DNA of 44,652 nt from an uncultured cyanobacterium. Lineage in GTDB: Bacteria; Cyanobacteriota; Cyanobacteriia; Cyanobacteriales; FACHB-T130. Numbering within the stretch: the first letter of the stretch is position 1; every line of letters begins with the position of its first letter. The stretch lies in NCBI GenBank assembly GCA_936920195.1, contig CAKZHE010000052.1, forward strand, positions 1-44,652, read 5' to 3'. The notes below the pieces were generated by a model. That model saw nothing but the letters and a program-made list of their open reading frames with translations, was not told where the DNA came from and searched no databases. Shown here piece after piece: positions 33,481-41,745 of this stretch. Position numbers and translations under genes: made by a program.

Positions 33481-33966
33481 CTAGTTAAACAAATTTTTGG
33501 AGATACTTTCCAAAACGGGTAAATTGGTGAGCAACAGGTAAGCAAAACCTGCACCACCTATCCCACCAACCAAAAAACCACTGGCAAATTCATTCCAACC
33601 TTCTTGGGTTCCCAAATCTTCTGGGACATTAGGAGTAGTGATATTTGCCACCGGCTTAGATGGACTGGTAGAGGCATAGATAGACAAACCAATTGTCAAA
33701 ATTACCACTAGACCAACAGCCGCTAGCAAGCCAGCTAAATTGGCCACATCAGAATCCCGCAGTGGACCAAGTTTCGCAAAGGGTCCAATCAACAGATAGC
33801 CATGAGCCATCCCCACTTCTAGTCCCCGGCGTTGTGCCGAAAGTCCGTGACGATAGGCGGGTAAGTTACCAATGAAAGCCTTAACTACGCCAGAAGAATT
33901 GATCGGCGTGGCTAAATTGCCAATTTGAGGATCGCCAGCTGGCTTAACAACTTCTTGACTGCTCAT
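33481..33966 (-). CDS. psaL: photosystem I subunit XI
   Basis: A 161-residue thylakoid membrane protein that forms the trimer (or tetramer) contact of photosystem I and binds chlorophylls. The N-terminus is soluble (GDPQIGNLATPINSSGVVKA), followed by RRGLEVGMAHGYLLIGPFAKLGPLR, with the chlorophyll-ligating region, and two or three helices (LAGLLAAVGLVVILTIGLSI and FASGFLVGGIGGAGFAYLLL). It is complete and ends in SISKNLFN. It follows psaJ on the same strand after a 62-base gap, forming a psaF-psaJ-psaL order. Confidence 0.96.
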   Translation of the reverse strand: MSSQEVVKPAGDPQIGNLATPINSSGVVKAFIGNLPAYRHGLSAQRRGLEVGMAHGYLLIGPFAKLGPLRDSDVANLAGLLAAVGLVVILTIGLSIYASTSPSKPVANITTPNVPEDLGTQEGWNEFASGFLVGGIGGAGFAYLLLTNLPVLESISKNLFN

Positions 33967-34028
33967 AAGAAAATATGGTGTGTAAGGAGTTTGGTTGGGG
34001 ATTTCTCCCCCACTGAATCAATCAGGTT

Positions 34029-34157
34029 TTAGTGCAAGGGATGGAAAAGCAAGTCTGGGAAAAAGCGATTGAATTCAATCAAAATTCCCGCTGTGATCGT
34101 AAACCACAGCGTAGCAATTACAGGTGCGCTAGAAAGATATTTGGTGAAATACTGCAT
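34029..34157 (-). CDS. psaJ: photosystem I subunit IX (42 residues)
   Basis: A tiny gene: [20 protein letters not shown], then a hydrophobic stretch ending [19 protein letters not shown]. This is the conserved PsaJ sequence with its single membrane helix and the IEFNRFFPD luminal end. The ribosome binding site AGGAG (34168-34172 region on the minus strand) fits the start. PsaJ binds chlorophylls and beta-carotene next to PsaF, and the gene lies between psaF (41 bases upstream) and psaL. It is too short for most automatic gene calls. Confidence 0.95.
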   Translation of the reverse strand: MQYFTKYLSSAPVIATLWFTITAGILIEFNRFFPDLLFHPLH

Positions 34158-34198
34158 GGATGATTCTCCTTCAAGTAAGGGGGGTGATTTCAGTTGGA

Positions 34199-34696
34199 CT
34201 AGCGAGGCGAAACAGTGATTTCGTTATCCTTAGCCAACAATTCCCCACTGGTGAATTCTTTGATTGCCAGTAAAGGCCAAGCAAAACCAGTCAGAGAGAA
34301 CGCCAAAGCCTTGGGAACATTGATGATGATTTCTTGTTCTTCGGGGTTACCGTCTTTCTTGATGGCTTGGAGATAGCCGCGACCAACCCAACCAATCCAA
34401 CCCGCAATGTACAGGAAGAGTAAGCTAGGGATGAGGAAGTCACCAGCGCGATCGAAACGACCGTCTACAATTAAGTGAGGTAAGCCTTCTGCACCGCAGA
34501 GAGCTTCGGAATAACGCTCAAACCGCTTTTTGCCTGATTCAGGATCGGCAGTAGTATTGCGAGCTGTTGCGGCTCGGGCTTGGAAAGCTGGGGATTCACT
34601 GCAAGGGACTAGCCCAGACACGCCAGCAGCGGAAGCACCTGGGGCAAAGGGCAGCCAGAGAGCCAGAGCCAGAATCAGTGCCAATAGTTGTTTCAT
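34199..34696 (-). CDS. psaF: photosystem I subunit III
   Basis: The start is the ATG at 34696 ([20 protein letters not shown]), preceded by AAGGAAA; the frame opens further upstream but those residues are not part of the protein. The 165-residue precursor has a cleavable signal (to about ASAAG, residue 24), a luminal domain ([13 protein letters not shown], then [20 protein letters not shown]) and a hydrophobic C-terminal part. It faces the lumen, near the plastocyanin/cytochrome c6 docking site. It lies 146 bases from, and divergent to, tsaD. Confidence 0.95.
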   Translation of the reverse strand: MKQLLALILALALWLPFAPGASAAGVSGLVPCSESPAFQARAATARNTTADPESGKKRFERYSEALCGAEGLPHLIVDGRFDRAGDFLIPSLLFLYIAGWIGWVGRGYLQAIKKDGNPEEQEIIINVPKALAFSLTGFAWPLLAIKEFTSGELLAKDNEITVSPR

Positions 34697-34842
34697 TGGA
34701 TTGTTTCCTTTTGTTACCAAACAAAAAGTTTCTTGTACGAAATACTGCCGTTTTTTGTCCGGGAGCAATGATGTATCGTTGAGATTCTCAGGTCAAAAGA
34801 CACTGGGATTTTTGATTCAACAATAAAATAAATTACCAGCGA

Positions 34843-35892
34843 ATGGTGTCAATATTAGCAATTGAAACAAGTTGTGACGAAACTGCGGCGGCTGTTGTAA
34901 ACAATCGTAACGTTTGCAGTAGTATTATTACGTCCCAGATCCCAGTCCACCGTCAATATGGGGGAGTTGTGCCGGAGGTGGCTTCTCGCCAGCACGTAGA
35001 GACAATTAATCAAGCGATCGCCCAAGCCTTGATTGAGGCTAATCTAGGTTGGGCAGAAATTGATGGTATTGCCGCTACCTGCGCCCCTGGATTAGTGGGT
35101 TCGCTGTTAGTGGGCTTCACTGCTGCTAAATCCCTCGCCCTGATTCATCAAAAACCTTTGATTGGGGTGCATCATTTGGAAGGACACATTTACGCTTCCT
35201 ATTTGAGCAGTCCAGAGTTAGAACCGCCTTTCCTCTGTTTATTGGTTTCTGGCGGACACACTAGCTTAATTTTTGTCAAGGACTGCGGCGACTATGAAAT
35301 TTTGGGCGAAACCAGAGATGATGCTGCCGGGGAAGCCTTTGATAAAGTGGCGCGATTGTTAAATCTTAGCTATCCCGGTGGTCCAGAAATCGATCGTTTA
35401 GCGGCTCAAGGCAATCCAAAAGCTTTTCCTTTACCGGAAGGGAATGTGGGGCTACCGGGAGGGGGCTATCATCCCTACGATTCCAGCTTTAGCGGCTTGA
35501 AAACCGCCGTCTGGCGATTAGTCCAAAAGTTGCAGCAGGAAAAAGTAGATCCCCTACCCGTGGCAGATATTGCCGCCAGCTTTCAAGCCAGCGTTGCCCG
35601 GAGCCTGACGAAAAGAGCGATCGCCTGCGCCCTCGATTACAATTTAAAAACCATTGCAGTAGGTGGGGGAGTAGCAGCTAATAGCGGACTGCGATCGCAT
35701 CTGCAAGCCGCCGCTGCCCCCCATCACTTGCAAGTCCTCTTCCCCCCCCTGAAATACTGCACCGATAACGCCGCCATGATTGGTTGTGCCGCCGCCGATC
35801 ATTTCCGGCGCGGGCATATTTCCCCCCTCAATCTGGGCGTGCAATCTCGATTATCATTAACCAACGTCATGTCCCTCTACTGCCCCGTCTAG
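34843..35892 (+). CDS. tsaD: tRNA N6-threonylcarbamoyladenosine transferase subunit
   Basis: A 349-residue Kae1/TsaD protein of the ASKHA fold. It transfers threonylcarbamoyl to A37 of ANN-decoding tRNAs, with TsaB and TsaE. Metal-binding H111 and H115 are in [58 protein letters not shown] and the C-terminal [16 protein letters not shown] motifs are complete. It diverges from psaF, an arrangement also found in other cyanobacteria. A TGCGTAAGTCCT-type repeat begins 9 bases after its stop. Confidence 0.95.
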   Translation: MVSILAIETSCDETAAAVVNNRNVCSSIITSQIPVHRQYGGVVPEVASRQHVETINQAIAQALIEANLGWAEIDGIAATCAPGLVGSLLVGFTAAKSLALIHQKPLIGVHHLEGHIYASYLSSPELEPPFLCLLVSGGHTSLIFVKDCGDYEILGETRDDAAGEAFDKVARLLNLSYPGGPEIDRLAAQGNPKAFPLPEGNVGLPGGGYHPYDSSFSGLKTAVWRLVQKLQQEKVDPLPVADIAASFQASVARSLTKRAIACALDYNLKTIAVGGGVAANSGLRSHLQAAAAPHHLQVLFPPLKYCTDNAAMIGCAAADHFRRGHISPLNLGVQSRLSLTNVMSLYCPV

Positions 35893-35900
35893 ACTACGCC

Positions 35901-35914
35901 AGGACTTACGCAAC
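35901..35914. repeat. AGGACTTACGCAAC motif, inverted copy of the TGCGTAAGTCCT repeat
   Basis: The complement of the motif seen at 63-77, 24352-24363 and 31668-31682. It marks the border between tsaD and the remnant DNA that follows. Confidence 0.6.
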
Positions 35915-35957
35915 TGGCACAAAGGGAACGCGAAATTTAATCACCCAGAAAATTGCT

Positions 35958-36077
35958 CTAAACCAAGGTCATAGAGACTTCTGGGCGTTTTAACTGCTCC
36001 TTGAGATAGTCATACAGCAAACTATGCTTGATTTGATAAATTGTTTGGCAAGTTTGATATGCTAATTCTTTAACCCG
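35958..36077 (-). pseudogene. C-terminal coding remnant, unidentified
   Basis: A minus-strand frame open for 39 codons without a start reads RVKELAYQTCQTIYQIKHSL, then LYDYLKEQLKRPEVSM, and ends at a TAG. Its composition (Tyr, Leu, Lys, Gln, no low complexity) looks protein-like. It overlaps the tail of the broken hydrolase gene in another frame. I do not recognise the family. It may be the end of a gene whose front part was deleted. Confidence 0.35.
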
Positions 36078-36647
36078 CTATCCGATAAAATATCTCGAAT
36101 ATGAGCCGCTAAAAGATCCGGTTGCTCCAACATCGCTAAGTGACCGCAATTGGGAATTTCAATGGCATTATCTTTTTACCCCTCGCACCCGCTCCGGCAT
36201 TTGGGCGGCTCCCCAGAGGGCAATCGTACCACCAAGGGAATGTCCAATCAGCCAAGCCCGATCGATTTTCATTGCCTGCAACAACCGCTCCAAATCCTCC
36301 GCGTAGGCTGATGGAGTATAGCGCGAAAGATTGCTGGCACAAGTAATTTGCGGCGGACTATCCGCCATAATATTGGACGCAGAAAAACGATCTTCTGTCC
36401 CCCTGCTGCCCAAAGCTAGCCTACCTAGACCAGAAGATTGATAACTACTACACAGTTGCGAGTCGCCGAATCCTCGCAAATCATAAGTTAGACATTGATA
36501 ATCTGATGCCAGCTTGTCCATCAAAGGCCGCCAATACCTGCGACTTAAAAGCCAGCCGTGGATAAAAACTAAAACAGGAGAGGATGGGGCTTTAGGAGCC
36601 GTCAGATCGTAGGCGTGCGGAACTCCTAGGATATCTACGGTTGCCAT
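36062..36647 (-). pseudogene. alpha/beta hydrolase with internal deletion and frameshift
   Basis: The first 157 codons are intact: MATVDILGVPHAYDLTAPKA, the oxyanion FIHGWLLSRRYW, YDLRGFGDSQ, and the nucleophile elbow LIGHSLGGTIALWGAAQ. After MPERVRGV the frame hits a stop. In a neighbouring frame the sequence resumes with DNAIEIPNCGHLAMLEQPDL, then AAHIRDILSDSGLKN and a TAG at 36062-36064. That is the catalytic-histidine end of the same family. The cap domain and the acid residue, about 100-130 codons, are missing. The gene therefore looks like the result of one deletion and cannot make a working enzyme. Confidence 0.75.
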
Positions 36648-36700
36648 ATTTTAATCCTAGCCCGAATTGTTCAGCGGCAACAACTTCTAGTCATAAACTT

Positions 36701-37447
36701 TTAAAATCTTCGTCCCAATAATCGCTGGCGCACGCTTTCCGCAATTTTTTGTCCCAGATACTCAGGAATCAAACTTTCATTTGGGCCTAACAAGTACAAA
36801 ATTAACCGAGTGCGCCCTCGCCAAACCAGTAAGTTAGCATTAACTACCAGCAAATCCTCTTGCCAAATGGCGTACATCACTTTATAAAATAATCCTGGTT
36901 GGTTATCCGCCTCAATCAGCAGCGCCGGGAGATGGAATACTGGGTCTACATAAAATTCGGTTTCTACTTGCTCCAACCCCGCATCTAGATTAAATTCCAC
37001 CGCCAGCATCTCTTCCACTTCAAAGCGCCCTGCTAGGGCTTCCCGCACCGCTCGGCAAACATTTTCGGCGGTTTTTTCCGTTAGCGCTTTACTGCCGCGA
37101 GATACCACCAACTTGATAAATACCAACATCGGGGGAGAGATTTGACCATAGAGACTCAAACTATGAATTGTTAGCCCATAGGCAGCCAGAACCCCAAAGA
37201 TGTCGCTGAGGAGAAAAGACTGGTTGCGATAGGCAAAATGCAAAGCACTTTTATTGCCTTCTGGTTTCAGTTCAATTACTGCCCTCCGGCTTTTGTAGAG
37301 TCGATAAGCTAACCTCAAATTTTGCAGTTGAATCTCGCTACTGACAAATTGTTCGTAGAACTGGGGAAACGCCCGGTTGAAGCGCTTTAGCAGTTCTAGT
37401 GTTGTAGATTTCAAACCCGGTGACATAGGTGGGGGTGAGACTCGCAT
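36701..37447 (-). CDS. ACT-domain protein, cyanobacterial conserved
   Basis: A 248-residue soluble protein that looks like two ACT domains: SFLLSDIFGVLAAYGLTIHS to about 125, and LLIEADNQPGLFYKVMYAIW with LLVVNANLLVWRGRTRLILY to about 225. The helical N-terminus reads ELLKRFNRAFPQFYEQF. ACT domains bind amino acids or other small ligands; the pairing resembles the C-terminal part of GlnD, but no nucleotidyltransferase or HD domain is present. It stands alone. The ligand is unknown. Confidence 0.75.
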   Translation of the reverse strand: MRVSPPPMSPGLKSTTLELLKRFNRAFPQFYEQFVSSEIQLQNLRLAYRLYKSRRAVIELKPEGNKSALHFAYRNQSFLLSDIFGVLAAYGLTIHSLSLYGQISPPMLVFIKLVVSRGSKALTEKTAENVCRAVREALAGRFEVEEMLAVEFNLDAGLEQVETEFYVDPVFHLPALLIEADNQPGLFYKVMYAIWQEDLLVVNANLLVWRGRTRLILYLLGPNESLIPEYLGQKIAESVRQRLLGRRF

Positions 37448-37884
37448 ACCAGGTTAAAAGCAAGTAGGGAGATATAGTCGAGTGCTTTTAACCGAAAAAT
37501 CTGGTCTTCTGGTTAATCTCTCACAAATTTTCATAAAAAAATCTCGTAATGTGGAAACCCTATCTTTTGATAGCAGGGAGGAAACACGCCGTAAGCAGTT
37601 CTACCCCCTGAGAATATGTCAGTAGAGTTAAAAAATCGGAGTTGGCGCTTTTTCAGGGAAATTGCCTCTCCAAGCGCACTGGGGGGTGTCAACCTACAGC
37701 CTCCAGTTTAACCAAAAGTTTTCCCCAAATTAACGATGATTGAACCAGAAATCTTTCCACTACCACCTTAGCCTTTGAGGAGAAGACTGACATCTATTGG
37801 TTTCAGGCTAGCAATAGTTGTGGTAGGCTATGATGGAGATAAGTTTTAACTTGGCGGAAGTGTCAGTAAATTAACCACACCTGC
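37448..37884. other. 437-base gap between divergent genes, no gene seen
   Basis: It lies between the start codons of the ACT-domain gene and the acetyltransferase gene, so it must contain both promoters. No palindromic or tandem repeat of the kinds seen elsewhere was noticed, and no long frame exists in it. Confidence 0.45.
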
Positions 37885-38466
37885 ATGGGTTTTTGGAAAA
37901 GCTTGTTTAGTAGTTCTGACGCGGCTGCTGCGTCAAGGTCGCCAAAAGGAGATGCTTGGGTCGAAGATGCCAGCAAATCTTCAGCGGAAACGCTAGGGGC
38001 TGGAAATCCCTATTCTTCAACCTATGGGGTCAGCGATTATCGCCAAGGCACGCGGATTTTATTCAGTACGGAGAGGGATATTGACCTCTATGAACTGGAG
38101 GAATTGTGCGATGCGGTGGGTTGGTCTAGGCGACCAATGCGAAAAGTTAAGAAAGCCATCCAGTACAGTTTTCTGGTGGTTTCAATGTGGCAAGTTCGGG
38201 GAACTCAGCGGCGGCTCGTGGGTTTTGCCCGCGCCACCTCTGACCATGCCTTCAATGCTACTCTCTGGGATGTGGTCGTTCACCCGGATTGTCAGGGCAA
38301 AGGGCTAGGCAAGGCGATGATGAAATACATCATCAAGAAACTCCGGAGCGAAGATATCAGCAACATTACTTTGTTTGCTGACCCCCATGTACTGGATTTT
38401 TATCGGGGTATGGGCTTCATTGCTGACCCAGAAGGGATCAGAGGGATGTTTTGGTATCCAGATTAA
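37885..38466 (+). CDS. GNAT-family N-acetyltransferase (Ycf52/NSI-like)
   Basis: A 193-residue acetyltransferase. A Ser/Ala-rich N-terminal segment (about 1-50) precedes the GNAT fold: [20 protein letters not shown], then [20 protein letters not shown], the acetyl-CoA loop [19 protein letters not shown] (about 133-151) and [19 protein letters not shown]. It resembles algal Ycf52 and the plant plastid GNAT/NSI proteins, some of which acetylate serotonin or lysines; the substrate here is unknown. It is followed by tRNA-Pro 83 bases downstream. Confidence 0.82.
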   Translation: MGFWKSLFSSSDAAAASRSPKGDAWVEDASKSSAETLGAGNPYSSTYGVSDYRQGTRILFSTERDIDLYELEELCDAVGWSRRPMRKVKKAIQYSFLVVSMWQVRGTQRRLVGFARATSDHAFNATLWDVVVHPDCQGKGLGKAMMKYIIKKLRSEDISNITLFADPHVLDFYRGMGFIADPEGIRGMFWYPD

Positions 38467-38549
38467 GGGACTTGGGGCAATTTCTCAAAAATTGTCAAAG
38501 ATTTTGAACCGAAACTGCAAAAACCAGCTATACTAGAGAAACGGTACGC

Positions 38550-38623
38550 CGGGATGTAGCGCAGCTTGGTAGCGCGCCTGCTTTGGGAGCAGGATGTCGC
38601 AGGTTCAAATCCTGTCATCCCGA
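38550..38623 (+). tRNA. tRNA-Pro (UGG anticodon)
   Basis: A complete 74-base cloverleaf. The acceptor stem is CGGGATG/CATCCCG with discriminator A; D arm GCGC/GCGC; anticodon stem CCTGC/GCAGG with loop TTTGGGA, giving anticodon TGG; T arm GCAGG/CCTGT with loop TTCAAAT. No CCA is encoded. Confidence 0.96.
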
Positions 38624-38818
38624 TTGTTGGTCAGTAGAGTGAAGAGGAAAGTAAAAAGGTTGCAGAAACTGTTTCAAAAACGTAAATGCGATCGCTGTAG
38701 CAGGGATTCCCCAGTAATAATGTAGACCAGCCCGTGCGAGTGCTGTATGGCTAGGAACATTGAAATATGGGGCTAAGTCACTATAAATAGCAGCGCTGGC
38801 AAATAATCCCCAAAGTTA
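38615..38818 (-). pseudogene. possible coding remnant antisense to the tRNA-Pro/tic22 gap
   Basis: A minus-strand frame open for about 65 codons without a usual start reads GLFASAAIYSDLAPYFNVPS, HTALARAGLHYYWGIPATAI and AFTFLKQFLQPFYF, and stops inside the tRNA gene. The composition looks like a membrane protein rather than random translation. No family is recognised. The tic22 promoter must lie in the same stretch. It may be chance. Confidence 0.3.
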
Positions 38819-38843
38819 AGGCAGCTAATTCTGAGAGGTTTTT

Positions 38844-39632
38844 ATGAAATCATTTTTCCGTCGGAGCGCAACTTTAGGTTTAATCGGCAGTGCCATCCTA
38901 GGCTCCTCGTTAATTGGCAATCTGCGCGCGCTGGCTTTGCCGGAACAGGATGTTTTGGCTAGATTGACACCAATTCCAGTATTTACAATTACAGACGATA
39001 CAGGCGCTCCCCTAGTGGCGGCTCCATCTGGGCAAGGGAATGATAGACGAGCGGTGGCAGGAGTGTTTATTAGCCAGAAGAATGCTCAGGATTTTATTAA
39101 AAAACTGAATGAAACTAATGCCGAACTAGCTAAAAAGGTGAAGGTAGTCCCAGTATCTCTGGGCGATGTTTACAAGCTGAATGAAGAAAATCTCAAGAAA
39201 CCCGATGGCCTGAATTTTGCCTATGTGGGTGTAGCAGAGGAGCAAAATAAGGCGTTAGAACTCTTGCGCCAAAGCGGGGAAAAGATCCAAGAATTTAAAG
39301 GTGTGCCGCTGTTTGTGGCTAGAGGTGGAGAAAAAAGCGGATATTTGACTGTTCAGCAGGGCGATAAACAGGTAATTCCGTTGTTTTTTGAAAAAGAGCA
39401 ATTGCAGACATTGATTGATAATTTCAAGAAGCAACAACCATCTTTAGCCTCAACGGTAAAGATTGAGGTGGCAGAGTTATCTAGTATCATTCAGACTTTG
39501 AAGACAAGTGATGACAAAGGACTGAATAGTTTGGTGTTAGTACCTTCACGGGAAGCGATCGCATTTTTGAGATCTCTTCCCCAAGGGAATAATCAACAAT
39601 CCCAACCCCAACAATCCCAACCCCGGCGTTAA
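38844..39632 (+). CDS. Tic22-family protein
   Basis: A 262-residue Tic22 homologue. A signal peptide (RRSATLGLIGSAILGSSLIG, cleavage near LRALA, residue 32) is followed by the Tic22 fold: LTPIPVFTITDDTGAPL, VAGVFISQKNAQDFIKKLN, GVPLFVARGGEKSGYLTVQQ. A Gln/Ser-rich tail ends the protein. In cyanobacteria Tic22 is a periplasmic chaperone-like protein linked to outer-membrane biogenesis (Omp85); in chloroplasts it takes part in protein import. prmC follows 29 bases downstream on the same strand. Confidence 0.88.
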   Translation: MKSFFRRSATLGLIGSAILGSSLIGNLRALALPEQDVLARLTPIPVFTITDDTGAPLVAAPSGQGNDRRAVAGVFISQKNAQDFIKKLNETNAELAKKVKVVPVSLGDVYKLNEENLKKPDGLNFAYVGVAEEQNKALELLRQSGEKIQEFKGVPLFVARGGEKSGYLTVQQGDKQVIPLFFEKEQLQTLIDNFKKQQPSLASTVKIEVAELSSIIQTLKTSDDKGLNSLVLVPSREAIAFLRSLPQGNNQQSQPQQSQPRR

Positions 39633-39661
39633 ACTAGCAGTTTTTTCAGGGGTGTAGTTGA

Positions 39662-40675
39662 TTGGTTAATTCTGAATCTGAGGGTGGTTTGGGAAATCAA
39701 AGCTCAAAAGTCCTAACTCAAAAGAATCCGCCGCTGTCATTAGTTGCTAGTCAGGAACTGTGGCAGTGGCGTTTCTCTGCGAAAAAAAAGGCGATCGCCG
39801 TTGGCATTCCCCCGGAGGAAGTAGACTGGTTATTGCGGGAAGTAACTAATTTAGACCGTTTAAGCCTGCAATTACAGGTTTTTAAAAACCAAATCGAGAT
39901 GCGTTTGTCGCTATCGGAATTAAACCAGTTGTGGCAGCAGCGACTGGAAGAACGGAAACCGATACAGTATTTAGTTAGTTCTACACCTTGGCGGCATTTT
40001 GCCTTGGTGGTGTCTCCGGCGGTATTGATTCCTCGCCCAGAAACGGAATGTTTAATTGATTTAGCGGTAGCAGCAGTTAACTTTGCACCGGGAGAGATTC
40101 CAGAGAATTACCTGCTAGTTCAAAGCTGCCAAAACCAACTTGCCAAAAACAACTTCCCAGGGGATTGGGTGGATTTGGGAACTGGGAGCGGGGCGATCGC
40201 CTGCGGATTAGCCGAAGTTTTCCCCTTTGCCCAAATTCATGCCGTTGATTATAGCATGGAGGCGCTGGCGATCGCCCAAAAAAATGCTGAAAATTTAGGC
40301 TTTGGCGAACGGATGCAGTTTTATCAAGGATCTTGGTGGCAACCTTTAGGAGCATTGAAGGGGAAATTGCGGGGAATGATAGCCAACCCGCCCTATATTC
40401 CCAGTGCCATAGTACCCACCTTGCAGCCAGAAGTGGCTTGGCACGAACCCCATTTAGCCCTAGATGGGGGGAATGATGGTTTAGACAGCATTCGCCATTT
40501 AATTGCCACAGCACCGGAATATTTGCCGCCGGGAGGGATTTGGTTAATTGAGATGATGGTGGGACAGGCTAGGATAGTAACTGAGTTGCTGCAAGCTCAA
40601 GGCAGTTACAGCAACGTGCAAATTTTTAGGGATTTAGCTGGAATTGAGCGCTTTGCTTTGGCTTATCGGAATTGA
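39662..40675 (+). CDS. prmC: release factor glutamine methyltransferase
   Basis: A 337-residue PrmC/HemK enzyme that methylates the GGQ glutamine of release factors RF1/RF2. Visible: WQWRFSAKKKAIAVGIPPEE (helical N-terminal domain), IQYLVSSTPWRHFALVVSPA and VLIPRPETECLIDLA, the SAM motif WVDLGTGSGAIACGLA (about 166-181), and the catalytic MIANPPYIPS (about 239-248). The only fitting start is TTG at 39662, because an upstream GTG is followed at once by a stop. It is longer than most bacterial PrmC because of an N-terminal extension and an insertion at about 140-160, usual in cyanobacteria. Confidence 0.9.
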   Translation: MVNSESEGGLGNQSSKVLTQKNPPLSLVASQELWQWRFSAKKKAIAVGIPPEEVDWLLREVTNLDRLSLQLQVFKNQIEMRLSLSELNQLWQQRLEERKPIQYLVSSTPWRHFALVVSPAVLIPRPETECLIDLAVAAVNFAPGEIPENYLLVQSCQNQLAKNNFPGDWVDLGTGSGAIACGLAEVFPFAQIHAVDYSMEALAIAQKNAENLGFGERMQFYQGSWWQPLGALKGKLRGMIANPPYIPSAIVPTLQPEVAWHEPHLALDGGNDGLDSIRHLIATAPEYLPPGGIWLIEMMVGQARIVTELLQAQGSYSNVQIFRDLAGIERFALAYRN

Positions 40676-40690
40676 ACCAAATAAACTTGT

Positions 40691-41074
40691 ATGACCGCAA
40701 CTTTACCAGTCCAGACGGTGGAATTGAAACCTAGCTATACTATTCCTTTGGTATTAGCGATCGCCGCCGTCCCAGTATTATTATGGCAACCTGGGGTGAG
40801 TTTGGCGATCGCGGCTTTGGGATTATTTCTTGCCATCCAGACAGCTACCATTCGCCTCCAATTTACTCCCACTGCCCTCAATGTCTATCGTTCTGGCAAA
40901 TTAATTCGCACTTTTCCCTATCAGGAATGGCAAGATTGGCGGATTTTCTGGCCTAGGGTTCCCATTCTGTTCTACTTTAAAGAAATCAATAGCATTCATT
41001 TTCTACCTATGCTATTCGATGCCAAAATGTTGCAAGCCAGTTTGGAAGAACACCTGGGGAGGATAAAAGTATAA
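40691..41074 (+). CDS. DUF3119 membrane protein
   Basis: A 127-residue protein with two membrane segments (YTIPLVLAIAAVPVLLW, about 16-32, and VSLAIAALGLFLAIQ, about 36-50). A soluble, PH-like part follows: LQFTPTALNVYRSGKLIRTF, then WPRVPILFYFKEINSIHFLP. It matches the cyanobacterial and plastid DUF3119 pattern, of unknown function. It begins 15 bases after prmC and is probably co-transcribed with it. Confidence 0.82.
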   Translation: MTATLPVQTVELKPSYTIPLVLAIAAVPVLLWQPGVSLAIAALGLFLAIQTATIRLQFTPTALNVYRSGKLIRTFPYQEWQDWRIFWPRVPILFYFKEINSIHFLPMLFDAKMLQASLEEHLGRIKV

Positions 41075-41102
41075 ATATTGACTTTAACTCAAACCATTAA
41101 TC

Positions 41103-41626
41103 CGCCAGGGACTGAAGTCCCTGTCTCAAAGCTTAAGTCCTCTAAAGAGGACTAATAATCTAGGACTTATATCATGTCTGGTCGAACAAACATGATTAAT
41201 CGCTCGTTCCTACGCAGAGCCTAGGAATGCCTACCGAGAGGCTCTGCCTAGGCTGTTGATTTTGTGCCTTTTTAGGAGTTTTTTGCTCATGCAGTTTCTG
41301 ATCTGTTTACTCGTTCCCAGGCTCTGCCTGGGAATGCCCATTGAGAGGCTCTGCCTCGTATGAGCGCCAAGCGAGGCAGAGCCTCTGGATATCTGTTCCC
41401 AGGCAGAGCCTGGGAACCAGCCAGGAAATATCAGACGCAGTTGTTGCATAAATAGAATTGCTCAAAAACTCGCAAGGTCAACAGCCTAGGCTCTGCCTCT
41501 ATAATCGCCAAGCGAGGCAAAGCCTAGGAACCAGTTTAAAGTCCTCTGAAGAGGACTAATAATCGTCAATTTTTCAGTCCTCTTTAGAGGACTTTATTGA
41601 TTAGACAGGGACTTTAGTCCCTGGCG
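41103..41626. repeat. 524-bp nested fold-back element
   Basis: CGCCAGGGACTGAAGTCCCT (from 41103) is inverted at 41603-41626 (AGACAGGGACTTTAGTCCCT, then GGCG). Inside are three palindromes AGTCCTCT(N2)AGAGGACT at 41136-41153, 41540-41557 and 41576-41593. The centre (about 41210-41530) is filled with copies of GAGGCAGAGCCT and CCCAGGCTCTGCCTGGGA in both orientations. No coding region is seen. It fills almost the whole gap between the DUF3119 and DUF3086 genes. Confidence 0.85.
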
Positions 41627-41745
41627 GGTATCAATAATGCCGTACCGTTAATGCTGGTTAATTTCTCCGGCGGCTAAAGTCGCTGGTGTCGTTTTTCCGC
41701 TCAGTCAAGACAGCGACTGGGTTTCCAAACATCCCATGTTTTCTT

